NCBI GenBank assembly: GCA_033439295.1
Contig: JAVTLE010000016.1
Location: 2,356,001 to 2,420,000, forward strand
Source: Deuterostichococcus epilithicus
Taxonomy: Eukaryota; Chlorophyta; Trebouxiophyceae; Prasiolales; Stichococcaceae
Direction of reading: 5' to 3'
Length of the DNA stretch: 64,000 bases
Part shown: one piece after another, positions 12,321 to 24,792 of the stretch
Position numbering within the stretch: the stretch's first letter is position 1
Layout: the number at the start of each line of letters is the position of its first letter
The notes under the pieces: model-generated
Told to the model about the DNA's origin: nothing
Seen by the model: only the letters and a program-made list of their open reading frames with translations
Database searches by the model: none
Made by a program: the position numbers and the translations under genes

Positions 12321-14185
12321 GGCAGGAGGCGGTGCGGCGGCGGGCGTGGATGCCGGCACGGCAGCGAGCAGTCAGTGCAGCACAGCGACTCACCTGCCGG
12401 CTGCGCTCGCTGCTGCACAGCCAGCGGCAGGACTGCACCGTGGCCTGCGTCGATGGCAACGCCGCTAGTCCGATTGGCTATTTTGACCGCCTCCGGCGCG
12501 GCGGCAGCAGCGAGCCGCGGCCCAAGACACCTCGAGGCGGGCGACCGCAGGCGGCCGCGGCAGCTCTGGAGTAAGGCGATGGAGCTTCAGGATTGTGGCG
12601 AACGCTCTACTGCCAGGAGCACTGACTGCACCGGCCCTGAGCTGCGGTCGCCGTTCGCTCGATTGGATGTCTTTCATGCATGGATGTCAAGGCAATCATG
12701 GGTGGCACAGTTCCCCACTGACAGCAAGCGGGGGGCGGCGCGACACAAAGGCTTAACTCATGCCGAGCGTCGGTACAGCGGCACAATGGGCAAATTGCAC
12801 ACTTGCAGGTTTCATGTTGTTGGGATCGCATAAGGGTTCAGGCGCCCGCTTCATGTTTGGTGGATGGCCTGAATCGCAGTGGCGAGCAGCGCCAAAGCAC
12901 TTGACGACCGAATTTTATCACACGGCCAGCCCGCGGATACCGCTCCGGCCGCGTGTGCTATTGTTGCAGATCCCTTGACCAATTTTCGTTTCGTGGCGAC
13001 CGCCGCTGCCGCCACCACCAGCATTGGTACAAAATTTGAGCATTGCGTTTCTTGAATTGCCTGGCGCTTGTAAGTAGGCCCGTTGTGGTGACTGGAACCG
13101 ACACCCGGTATCGTGGCATGCCGTGTCTCGCGTGTTGGAGATCTTTCCCCTGCTATGTCAGTCCCTACAGTTTTGCGATCGGATCATTCCTCCTGACACA
13201 CGTAGGGCTCATTTTTGAGGCGCGGCGGAGGATTACGCCAGCTGCACCTTGTACCTTGACGAGCCTGGTCAGCACGCCGGTGGCGAACAGATAGGGCGCG
13301 ATAGGCGTGCGCTTTCATTTGCTGGACAGTCTGCTGCGCTCGTCAAAGCTCGCAGCAGCTCTAGTAGGCTGACCTGCGAACCGAGACCGTCAGCAGGCAG
13401 TTGCCTGTTCTAGCAGGTGAGACGGAGGAGCATGCATAACACATAAATCGGCACTTCCCGCGCGCAAGGCAGTGCGAGCAAGTGCACCCCTCTATTGGAC
13501 TGATTGATCAGTGTTACACTGGACGCGGGGCATGCAGCACCCTGCGGATGAGATCATCTCCAGGCTCGGTACCTCGGCGGCCGTATCTCGTACAATCTGA
13601 AAGGCCACCAGCTGCGGGCACAAAACGTCAGTTCATCAGCAGCGTTCCAACAGCCGATCCCGCTGCAACTGCAGTTCTCGACTAGACATCGCGTCTCAAG
13701 AGGCTGCCCCTCTGGCCGCAACGTTTGCTTTATGTCTGCAATTCTGCACTAGTTGTTTTTTCCGGGTGCGACACCTCGGTGGGCTTATCGTTGAAGTTTA
13801 AGCCCATTACTTGAAGTCGTACTCAGCTTCTTGAGCCTGTAGCTCAACGACGTGCTGCTTGCGCGGTCGCAGCGACAGTCTGGGGTTCTGGTGCTTGACA
13901 GCTCGTGCATGTCGCATGCCAGGGGCTCGGAACGGGCTGGCGCAGCTGCTCCAAGGCGCCGCGACTTGCAGGCTTCGTTCGAAACGGCGGCGGGGTCGGG
14001 CGCGCTGACCAGCGGCCTCGCCTGGTGCCGCTGCCGCTGCGCCGCCGCCCATGGCCGCTTGGCGGCAGCAAGCGTTACACTTCCTGGGACAGCGGCGGGC
14101 TCCAGCGGCAGCAGGGCAGGTCCATGGGCCCTTCAAGGTGACTCAGACAGGTTTCCAGCCTTGACCCAGCAGCCGCACGGGCAGC
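12321..14185. other. Intergenic, about 1.9 kb
   Basis: Between the ankyrin gene stop and the GRDP gene start. It is AT-richer in 12900-13800. A TGTAA at 13069-13073 may end the ankyrin transcript. A plus-strand stretch at about 14048-14142 could be an extra 5' exon of the next gene (it opens MAAWRQQALHFLGQ), but I could not join it with confidence. No other gene seen. Confidence 0.4.
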
Positions 14186-17100
14186 ATGTGGAGCCAGGCG
14201 CTGGGGCGGGCCCCGGCGGGGCGTCTCCCTGAGGCACGGCGCGCAGCCAAGGGCGAAGCTGCCAAGGTGGCGTTCGAGATACAGCTGGGCTGCAACATCG
14301 AGGCCTCCGCCGCGCAGCTGCTGCAGCTGCTGTTCGAGGTGCGGCACACGTTGCGGCACAGCGCAGCAGCCAATGTGCACGTGGGGGATGGTGGAAGGGT
14401 CGTCCTTGCGTGCCCACCTGCCTGATGCTGTGACCGCTTCACCGATGGGCTCTGACATCGTAGAGGGTGACGCCTAGATACTGCACACCCACGTGCTGCC
14501 ACGGCAGCAGAGCTCAGGCCCTGTGGCATGCCTTTGCCGCCGCTGTGGCTGCCGCCCCTTGGCCGCACCGGCAGTCCACCCGTTCCCACCGCCTGCCGCG
14601 ACCATGACGCGCCCACTGCGCTGCCGCAGGTGCACAGCTGCAAGCTGCTGCTGGACCCGATGGTGGTAGCCAACGCGGTGCGGCGCTACGAGTTGTGCTG
14701 GCTGCCGCTGGTTGCCACGCATGCGGCCACGCGGGCACGATCGGTTCTGGCGCCGCCGCTGGATGTCGCATGGGTGTGGCTGCTGCACGTGCTCGACCCC
14801 GTGAACTATGCCGAGGTCAGTGTCGATGAGATGCCAGACGCCCCAAAGACAAACTTTTTCGAGATGCATGAAGCTTGGTTGGGATCGGAATGAAAAATCT
14901 CACGCGGTCGCCCGCTGAAAATTGTGCTGGCAGGCAGCGGGAGCCGCTTGTCCATGAACAACTGCCATTGGTGCACAGCGCGGACAGCAGGCAGGGGCCT
15001 GGGAACATGTCGCTTGGGCCGCCTGGCTGCGCAACGAGATCATGTTGGTGCAGGTGCAAAAGTGCTGTCTGTGCAGCCAGGCGTTTTGCTGCGACCGGTG
15101 CAGGACATGGCGAAGCTGCTCAGCAAGTCGGTCATGCGCTGGTGGCCGGACGAGATGGTGCCGCACAACCGGCCGGCCGACGCCATTGCGGAGGCACGTC
15201 GCCTGTGGGAGGCTGCTCAACTGTACGAGCCCTTTGACATTTCGCATCAGGTCGCCGCCAAATACGGTGAGGTCTTCCTACCCATTGCCGGGGGGGCCGA
15301 GTCGTGTGCTGCTCGAGCTCGAGGCCCAGTGGAGGCTGCTCGAGCGCAAGGCGGCAGACTCCTATTTCAGTGACGGCAGCACTGCCAGACTTGGGGCCCC
15401 CATGCTGCAACTACGCTGCCTGGTTGGACAGCGCCAAAACACGGGCATTGCGCCGCCGGCCTCATCTTGCAGTCCACGTGCACAGCAGCATGGCAGGAGC
15501 GAATAGAGGGCAATTCGCACTGGCGTTCCCGCGCTGTAGGCGCCATGAAGGCGTACCTGGAAAAGTTTGGGCACGAGAGTCAGCTGGGAACGGACTTCCA
15601 GGCGGCGTCCGCGGCGCTGGCGGACTTCATGTATCAGGTGCGGCGCCGACCATCGGACATATGTATTCTGGGCACACCTGTGTGGCCCCACAAGCGCCGC
15701 AGCTTTGTGCACGAGAGGCGTACCGGGCCGCTGCTGGCGGCAACACGATGACTGCGGCGCCCGCCTGCTGTGCTGACGCCTGGCATCCCAATCGACACCT
15801 GCTGCCGCCCCTGCAGGTGGCGCTGCCGCACTACAGGGAGGGCTGGTTCCTTGCGCGCGCGGCGGAGCGCTACAAGCGCTTCCTGCACCTGCACCGCCTG
15901 CACGGCCGCACCACGCTCATCCCACCACCCGACATCGACCTGTGCTGGCGCACGCACCAGGTGCTTCCTTTGCGTAGCCACCCCTGCCTGAAAACAGAAC
16001 TGACAACAAAAACAGCCTTGCAACGGGGACCCGCCTTGGTCGCCATGCCTGGCAGCAGCGCAAAAGGAATGTAGTTGATTCTGAGAGGCCTCTTGCCACA
16101 GATATATTGATCTCCTTCGCATAGTTGTCTCCGCGGAAATCTTGCGTAGGGCGCAGAGCGCAGGCAGCCTGTGGTCGAACACCCAGAGGCTTTGAGGAGT
16201 AGGTGTTCCTCACCAGGAGGCAATAATCTCCGTTCTTACAGGTGTCGCACGTGGCGTACAGCGCAGACAGCATGGCACTGTTTGGCGACATCTACCTGCG
16301 CGACGATGGCCAGCTGCACTGGAAGGCGGGCATGCTGGACTTCAACTTCCAGCTCACCGAGGTGCCGCCCCACCCCGGGGTCAAAACCCCTCTGCTGCTG
16401 GCAGACCTGCGCCATCTTTCTTGAAAGTCAACGACCCGACCCTGCACCCCCCCCCCACCCCCGAGTCTGTTGGATGTCTCGTGTGGCTGTCTACCAGCAT
16501 GAGACAGGGTAGCGCACATGTCGGGGCTGGGGCCGCGCCATGGCGCCTGTGGGTGTGGCGGGCCGAGCATGGGGGCAGCCAGCCGGCGGCCGGTGCCGCC
16601 TTGACAGATGTGCTCTGCTCCGGCATCTGGCGAAGTTGACCAGGACTGCCTCCGAAAGTTCCCTCCACACCCTCTTCCCACCAAGTCCCCTCTCCAGCGA
16701 CTCCTGAAGGAATTCCCCGCTTGCGCACAGGAGCTGTACCGTACGGCCTTCGGCGAGGCGCTTGCGGCGGACGGCTGCATGTTCCGCGGCACCCCGCCGT
16801 CGCTGTGGCGCACAAATCCGCACCCCGGTAGGCAGTACTGGTTACAGGAGCGACTAACTCCAACTTGGTATTCCCCTGCTCTGTAGCAACCGGCTTCCAA
16901 CCCCAGCACTTCTCGGTCTTGGCCGAGCACCCCACTGCAGCGGGTGCCGCCGTGTGACAGCAGGCGGGCAGGGCCAGCAATTCTGCCGCCCGCTCAGGCG
17001 CGCGGCATGTCTGCTGTCGTCTCCGGGTGCGGCACGGGGCACCTGCGAGGACGAGCGGTTGTGCGCACGATCTGCTCGCTCAATCGCTCGGGTCCCTGCA

Positions 17101-20100
17101 CACCACACCGAGCATTGGTCGCGACGCGTGCAGGCGAGGCGGAGTGGGGTGGCGCGCCCTGCAACGCGGAACACGGCGCCGTGCTGACGGCCTCCGGCAC
17201 CCCCGCCTGGGCCTTCGCCCTCAGCGAGGACGCCCCCACCCCGGCGGCGTGGCCCTCCCTGCCGGGTGCGGCGGCGAGGCACGGCGCGGCCGGTGCCGGG
17301 CAGCATGGATCCGACCAGTCTGAACACTTGCAACACGCTGCTCGAAAGCCTGGTGGTGCAAGCGCCTGCGCCTGAGCGTGCCCTGATGCAGGCTGAGCGC
17401 TGCTGCGAGCACAGCCTATGGTAGCTGCGACACTGTAGGAGTCCTGCAGTGCAAGGGGTGTTGAGAACTTCATTCCTTATTCAAACCCCCCCTTGCACAG
17501 TGTCCCCCCTGGCCTCGACCTGGCCTGCTTGTGCGTGCAGAGGACGGTGTGCTCATCGTGCTGCGCGCCAGCCAGGGCGGTCCTTTTGCCCGGGCCATGA
17601 GCCTGGTGCTGCACTACAGCGACACCAGCTTTGATGACGCCAACGTGGTGGTGCGGCCCCACGACCCTTCCGCGCCAGCACCTTGCGCCTGTTGTGGCGC
17701 TGCCGCGCACTGATGCGCTGTCAGGGTCCCAGTCTGATCATGCACCGAGGTATGAAGCGCATGTAGGCTTTCATGCTGGCAGGTCATGCCAGCTGTTGCT
17801 GCGACGCAGCACAGCAGCACAGTGGCTCCTGGCTATCTGACTGCCGCTCATGCAGGCGACTGCCCACGTGAACTGGCACTCAGTCAAGCCAGCCCGCAAA
17901 GGCCTCTCGTTGTGTGTCTCTCTCCTTCCCTCCGGTGCTCTCTCAATTTCCAACGGTCAGAGGGGAGGCTCTCAGTTTAGGGGTGTATACCATGTTGAAA
18001 GACCTTGAGTAAGGTTGAAACACCCCAACTGAACTCCCCGTGGTGACCGGCTCAGGTGCTGGACGACGAGGGCACCGCCTTTGCGACGGGCCACCTGGTT
18101 GGCAGCGAGCAGCTGCCGGTGCGCGCGCTGAGCGGCCACCACGGCGGCGGCCCCGCGCTGGCGGGCGCGCCCGGCGAGCGCGCCTTCAGCATCGCCGCGC
18201 GTGAGCGGGACTGGGGCATCGCCATCGCCACACAGCAGCCGGGCGACCCCGCCAGGTGCCGTTTGATTAAACCCTGAACCCTCGATCCGGAGCTGCTCCA
18301 GCCTTGCAGCCCTCTCAGGTGGCCCCCCCCTGCCTCCTGTGTCTCGCCTCCGTTTGCGTCCTGTGCAGCGGGCAGCCGCTTGGTCGACTCCCGGTGCTGG
18401 ACCACTTGGTGCTCTGGCTTGAGCGAGACAGCGCCAGCAAGCCTTCAGGGTCGTGTGCGCCGCGCTGGGTCCCCCCTCAGCCAGACCATGCCATGACTCC
18501 AGCCGCTTCTGCCCAACTTCATCTGCATCCTCTGTCCCCAGTACGTCCAGCTGGTGAACACCGTTGGTGTCCTACAACCTGTTCAAAACATTTATTTTGA
18601 TTCCCCCTGCAGGCCGCTGACGGGGGACGAGAAGAAGGACGCAAAAGCAGGCGGCATGCACCTGCGCCTGTTCAGGCGCTTTGCCTCGGACGGCACCTCC
18701 ACCCCCTTCCGCTGGACGCGCACCAGCCTGCCCAGCAACGTGCGCGGCGGCTGGCTGCCGTCCTCTGACTGCCGTGTCGTGAGCTTGTCGGCTCTGAGAG
18801 CGGCTGCCGCTGCCGCTGTCCATTGTGCTGACACCTTTGTCAGCTGATGTTACTGTGCCAAGTTCACTGTGCCAAGTTTACTGCGCCATTTCGAAATGGC
18901 CGATGTGCGTGTGCTGCGCGCAAGCAGGCGGGCGTGCTGTGGGAGCTGCTGCACGGCGCCGCGAAAACCAGCCTGCTGGGCAAGGCCAGGCGGCCGCCGG
19001 ACCACCCCTGCGACATCTCCGTCACCATTGGACCCCAGGTGCGCCGCGCCCAAGGGGAATGAAAAGGGTTTTCGTTCATTCCCCTTGCCGCGCCCCGCCT
19101 GCTCGTCTCATCTCCGCAGGCCCACCAGCACTGCTGTCACCTTTGCGTCCGCTCCTGCGCCAATTTGTGACATCAGGCTTGCAGACCGACGCTGCCTGTG
19201 GCGCCCCGCTTATGGGCGCTCTTGCTTCGCCGCCGACCCAACACGACGGTGCAGCGATGCTCGGCTCCGTCCGGCGCAGGGCATGCCGACGCGGGTGGTG
19301 TGCGGCCCCAGTGAGGACTGCGCGGTGGCGCTGGCGCTAGCGGGCGCGCTGGCGCTGCAGCGCACCATCCTGNNGCTGCAGGCCGTCGGCGGGCTGCTGC
19401 TACGAAGCGCCAGCGGCGCGGCCGGCGCCGCGGCCTCCGCGGTGAGCGCTTGCTGCCTTTTGCCATTTGCAAATAGTTACAAGTTTATTGAAGATTGGAA
19501 GGAACTCGCCAGCCGTTCAAGCGCCCGTCACCGGCAGTGCCGCGCGCCATTCGGCGAGGACGATGCTGCGCTGCGCGGGAAAGTGCATGTGCAGCGCGAC
19601 GTTCCAACTCGCTGCCTTTGGCCATCTGGGCTTGGGTCAGTCACTCACTGGACGGTGATCACCCGATCCTGGAGCCAATGGCCCTGCACGAATGGAATAC
19701 TGACTCGGCACCCTAGCCCCCAGCTGGCCTGCTGCGCAGTAAGTCACTGACCGGCTCTGTATTTCCTGCCCGCAAAACTCTGATTCGACAAAGCGCTGGC
19801 CGTGGGCGGCTTCGAGGTGCTGGACGCGAGAGCATTCATCTGGCTGCAGCACGACCCCCATTCGGCCTTGTTCTCATTTGCCGCAGCACTGTCCGACCAA
19901 ATCTGCACCCTGTATCAATCTGTCGCAGCACTGACCAACCAATCCCTGGACCCTGACCGTAGGCGGCGTCGCCGGGCGGCTTCAGTTGCACGAGGAGCAG
20001 GTGTTTCACTGAGAGACGACCAGCCCTTCACCGAAATGCACCAAAGCCCTGAACTGAACCAGCAAAGTCTCCGCTGCAGACGACGTCGCCGGGCGGCTTC

Positions 20101-23100
20101 AAGCTGCTGGACGAAGAGCAGCTGTTCCACGCCGCGCGCGCCCGCATGGCCTTCCCCAAGGGCCGGCGGTCCACCCCGGAGCGGCCGCCGCGCACGCCGC
20201 CGCCGATCCGCCCGCTGCCGGCCGCCCGGGCGGTGCCAAACCCGCTCGCGCTGCCGGCCCCGGCGCCGGCGCCGGCTGCTCAGCCACTTGCCGGGTGCGC
20301 GTCGGCTGATGTCGATGCGCCAGCTCAACACCACATGTTTATTTCGCAAGGCATGCTGGGTGCTGCACCATAGAGCCCCCTCCTTGTTCGGGCTGCCGCA
20401 CCCTTCTTGTTGATGCCCCCTCGTAATGCGCTGCAGGGCCGGCAGGCAGCACCGGTCAGTGGCCACGATGAGCGCTTCCAGCGTCGCCGACAGCTGCGCT
20501 GGCTCGATGGTGTCCGCGCTCGCGCCATCATGTGAGGCCTCCTGCCCGCTGGCAGCACTTAGAAACGTCCTGCATGCACTCCGTGCCGGCCGCCGGCTGA
20601 CGCATTGCCATCGCCAGCATCTCGGCCAGCTCCTGCTTTCCAGCCGAGGGGCAGTCTCTAGCAGCCTCCGGCAACCTCCGGCAGCTGAAATATGCTGTGC
20701 CCTGGCGCACCCCCAGTGGCGCCGCCAACGACGCCGGGCCGCNTGGGCGAGGCGTCGCNGCCGCNGGNGGCCGCCGCCGGCAGCAGCATCAGCGGCATGC
20801 GCGCACAGGAGTGGGGCGCCATGGGCGTGCCGGTGGCGGCGCTGGAAGTCCTGGGCGGCGAGGACGCCGCCGTCCTCACGGTGAGGCGTCCAAAAGCTCC
20901 AGGTTTAGAGGTGGCTTAGAGGCACAGCCCCGACGGCAGCCCCTGCTGCGGACATTTGCACCCGCCCTGCATGGCGTGGACGCCGCCGGCCTTGCAATGA
21001 GCTGCCCGGACTGCCGTACCCTGAGCGATGGCGGTGCAGTCGCCGCCAAGGGGTGCCTACACCACGGCCGTGCGGCGCTGGTCAGTCTGCTGTGGCAGCT
21101 GCTGGCAGTCACCCTGGATGTGCACCAGACGCCGTTGCATCAGAGACCAACACATGACTGCAATGCACACGCTCCTCTGTGGTTGTTCAGGCAATTGTTC
21201 AAGGACACGTCATCCAAACTTCGTGTTTCAAGTTATTTGAGTGTCTCTTCTCACTCGGTAACTGTGACATGCAGCTTTTGGAGGCGTTGCGAACGGGCGC
21301 CGGCGACGATGAGGTCACCGCCGCGCGGCACGCGCTGCTCACGAAGGTGGCGCCGGAGCTAAACCCGGGCCTGAATCCCGGGCTGGATCCAATGTCCGAC
21401 ATGCCGTCGCCGAGGCGGCTGCAGTCTGGTGGAAACAGGAGCAGCACCGGCAGCGCTGACGGCGGCGGCAGCCAGGCGAGCCGCCTGGGGCAGGAGCAGC
21501 CGCTGCAGCAGCAGCCGGAGCAGCGGCAGCCNCCGTCGCCGCGGCAGCGGCGAGNAANTNCNGTGGCGGCGGCCATGAACTCGCTGGCGAGCGCGCCCTC
21601 AGTGTTGGTGCAGCCTGCAGGAGAGGGTCCGGGCGCAGAGTCTGCGGCGGCGGCGCCGCCCCCANCAGCGGACCCCCNGCAGCGGCAGTCATTCAACTTT
21701 GATGGCCCCGCGCGGACGCCGCCAAAGCCGCTGACGGCGGCGCCGCTGGCTGAGGCGACCGGCGTGCCGCCGGGTCAGACGCCCTGGGACGTGGCGTCGG
21801 AGCACCTGACGCCGCGCACACGGGCGAGCCTGATCCAGCGCGGCGGGGCGGCCGCCAGGATGCCACTGGCGGGTCTTGCGGACGCGACTCCGGTGGGCGA
21901 CGCCACGGAAGAGGCGCCCCTGCCGCCGTCGCCGCGGGCGGCGGCGCTGGCGGCCGAGACAGCGGCAGCACTGGAGCGAGCGGCCAAGTCCGAGGCGGCT
22001 TTTCGGCGCACCGAGTGGGAGCGGTCACCGGGGCATAGCGACAGGGTGCGATCGCCACGGCGCAAAGGGCAGTCGCCCCACAGCCCCAGGGCCCCTGCTG
22101 CAGCTGCGGCGCCCGTGGCGGCTGCGGGGCGGCGCCGCCGCCGCCCGATGTCGGTCTCAGCGCCGACGCCAGTATGCAGGCTCTCCTCCACAGCAACTCG
22201 CACAGCAGCGGCAGCACCCGCCGACGTGACAGCCGCCGCGGCGCCGCCAGCGACAACGCCAGCAGCGGCAGTGGCTTCGTGTCGCTTAGCTCAGCGTCGT
22301 CCTCGCAGGCGACGTCAACGCACGCCGATGTTGAGCCGACGCTGTCGCCGCGCGTAGACAAGATCCCGCCGACGAAGCCGAGGCGGCAGCCGAGGCGGCA
22401 GCCGCNGGCTGCGGCGGTGGAACCTCCGCCAGCCCCGCGGCAGCNGGGGCNNGGCGCGGCGACAGCAGCTGGGGCGGAAGTCGCTGCGCCGGGCGCCGCC
22501 GGTGCTGCCGGCACCGTCGAGGCGGCCTGCAGGGACACTGCGCCAGAGCAGCTTGACCCTGGCTCCCAGAATGACGTGGAGGACTACAAACACCCCGCGG
22601 TGAGAATGCTGCTGCCCCTTCGCGTCCTCACGCTCCCGCCGGCCTATCAGCTGGGCAAGCCAGTCGGGTTTGTCCACCATGCTGGTGACGGCCACCGGCG
22701 TCGTGGTCGCCCAGTCCATGCTGCTCCCCAACGGGGGCTGCCTGCTCACTTTTACGCGAGCCGGGCCCGCCCGCCCGCCTGACAATGGCGGAGGGTAAGC
22801 TGGACCTGAGCAGCAGAAGCATCGTTAATCGTAATCCGCAAGCCCATGTGCCAGTCCCCTGCTCTGCTGTACAGGTGGTGGTGGAGGAGTACGCTCCGGT
22901 ATCGTCGGCACGCACCAAGTTCAACGTCGCCAACGACAAGCCGCTGACGCCGCGCAACAGCTGGACCGGCGGCAGGGATGGCTCACCGGCGACGACGGCC
23001 ACGACAGGGCCCTCGCCGCGCTCCGGGCCGAGCCCCCGCCACCCCGCGGCGGTTAGCGGCTCAAAGTGCTTGTGCATCACATACCGATGCAGATCGCAGA

Positions 23101-24792
23101 AAGGATGCAGATCGCAAAACGATGCAGCAGGACGATGCATCTGCAGTCTCTCCTGGAGTGGACAGGAAGGAGGGATGCTCATGCCGAAGAACTTTTCTGA
23201 ATGTTTCCTGTAAGGTTCATGCAGGTCGAAGCGGACTCGCTGCTGGCGGAGGCGTCGGCCACGCTGCTGCGAGTCAGCGACATGGGGCGGCCGCGCACGC
23301 CTGCTAGCCCTGGTGCGCCAAACGTCCTGATGCACTCCGCAACTGCCTGAGCTGACACAGACAAGTCAGCCCCCCCTCCCCCCACCCCACCTTCGCGATC
23401 TGCTTGGCGCTGCCACTGTTGCTAGCTGGCGGGCTGGGTGGGTTGTGGTCACAGCGTGCAGAAATCCTCTCGCATGATGGCAGAGCACATACAGCGTCCT
23501 GGTGCAGGCGGGCGGCTGAGCAGCCGCAGCCTGCCTACGGGGCCATCGCCGCCGGGCACTGGCCGCAGCATCGCCAGCGAGCCGCTGCCGCTGAGGCCCA
23601 TGCTGCGAGGTGCGCTCGCTTGCATTGATGCTCGACGGCTAGCATGGCAAGCTTGGTAACTTACAGACCTGGTCTCAATATGAGCTGAACAGCTACAGCT
23701 ACAGCTACAGCTGCAGCTGGCTACAGCTACAGCTACTAGCTACCTGCAGGCCTGCGGTCTTGCGGCTCCACTATGCCTTACTGCCTTGCTGTAGCACGCT
23801 GCTTCAGAGGCCCCTGCAAATGTGCATCGCGACACCAACCTCTCGAGTTGTGAATCACCAACATCTGTGCGGAGTCTTGCTGGGCTCACGATCCGCTGAA
23901 AAGCACTCGGCCAGACGCGGGCTTCCGACCCGCAGGCCGCAGCACGTCAGACCGCACGGAGGGGCTCGATGCTGCGCTGCCGGCCGCCGTGCGGCCGTCG
24001 CAGTCGGATACGGCCACCCGGCTGGCGGCAGGGCTGCCGGCACGGCCGGCGCCGCCCGCCGGCAGCCGCTCGCCGCAGCAGGCCCGCGGCAGGTCGCCGC
24101 AGCTGGGCGCCGCCGGCAAGGGCGGCAGCAACGGCAGCCCGCTGGTGGGGCCTGCCTCTGGGGCCGCCACCGAGGCGCTGCTGCAAAGCATCCGCAGCCT
24201 TGCGGCAGATCTGGACTCGCCCACAGGGGCGGCAGAGGTGGCGCCGGCGGCGGGGGCAGCGGGGGCGGCAATGCCGCCGACGCCGACCCGCACCAAGAGC
24301 ACCCGCTTCCACGTAAGCCCACTGTTGTGCCTTTGCCCTGACATGGTGACCTGTCCCGGGGGGGGTCATGGCCAGNGCNCGAGGCTTCCTGAGGGACCTG
24401 GTCGAAGGCATCTGACGGATCGCCTGACCTGTCTTTCGAAGGCACCAAGACTTCGAGAACCATGGCTGGCTGTTACTGCACTCGGGACCGGAGCATGGCT
24501 GCGTGCGCCGGCCCACGACATGCATCTCGTCGCAACGGCCGGAGCCGTCGCTGTTGCAGCGCCCTCGCGCTGTTCACTGCACATCCCTCCGACTACCCTC
24601 ACCTTTCCAATGTTCCAAAAAATTGCACAGGATTGGGAGGCTCGGACGTCACAGCGCCCAGAGCAGGTCCCGCCGCTGCGCAGCCCGGCACGCCGCGGCG
24701 GCAGCAGCTCGGCGGCGGCGGCCCCCGGTGAAGACTTCCAGACGCTCGAGTCGCTGCGGGCACAGTTCACGCGGCCGCCCGGCGAGACGTAG
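14186..24792 (+). CDS. Glycine-rich-domain-protein-like (GRDP, DUF1399) protein with very long disordered C-terminus
   Basis: A gene of about 20 exons. Exons 14186-14338 and 14630-14815 give VVANAVRRYELCWLPLVA and PPLDVAWVWLLHVLDPVNY, the first DUF1399 module (RYE-WLPL ... PPLDV-WVWHCH). Exons 15104-15250, about 15520-15637, 15817-15960, 16242-16361 and 16731-16827 continue it, with a second signature RYKRFLHLH ... PPPDIDLCWRTHQ and then MFRGTPPSLW. Later exons (about 17140-19440) carry DGVLIVLRASQGGPFARAMS and LDDEGTAFATGHLVGSEQLP, like the C-terminal beta-rich part of plant GRDPs. From about 20080 to the TAG at 24792 the exons are Ala/Pro/Ser/Arg-rich and disordered. In plants GRDPs act in development and stress; the function in algae is unknown. 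The first module has LLH where the family usually has CHR/CHL. Ambiguous bases cluster here, and the long exon near 22.1 kb changes frame, so the tail could belong to a separate gene. The start is the first ATG in phase. Confidence 0.7.
19801..19840 (+). repeat. Ghost exon A: decayed copy of the start of the GRDP exon at 20080
   Basis: GGGCGGCTTCGAGGTGCTGG here matches GGGCGGCTTCAAGCTGCTGG in the true exon (20091-20110), followed by weaker similarity (GACGCGAGAGCATTCAT against GACGAAGAGCAGCTGTT). Same strand, in the upstream intron. Confidence 0.6.
19957..20011 (+). repeat. Ghost exon B: second decayed copy of the same GRDP exon start
   Basis: GTCGCCGGGCGGCTTCA is shared exactly with the true exon at 20086, then CGAGGAGCAG against CGAAGAGCAG. 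An AG acceptor-like CCGTAG precedes the copy. The flanking words GCAGCACTGTCCGACCAAAT (about 19883) and GCAGCACTGACCAACCAAT (19926) are also duplicated, so the copying reached into intron sequence. The copy reads into an in-frame stop soon after. Confidence 0.7.
23691..23742 (+). repeat. ACAGCT-type microsatellite
   Basis: An intronic run of imperfect ACAGCT hexamers (AACAGCTACAGCTACAGCTA and onward), broken by GCAGCTGG and resuming. It is in an intron of the GRDP gene just after the exon ending near 23610. Confidence 0.85.

Noticed and set aside
21693-22538. Long minus-strand open frame (281 codons) opposite the GRDP tail
   Set aside because: It is the mirror of Ala/Pro/Arg-rich coding exons on the plus strand, whose phases and flanking splice sites support the plus strand.
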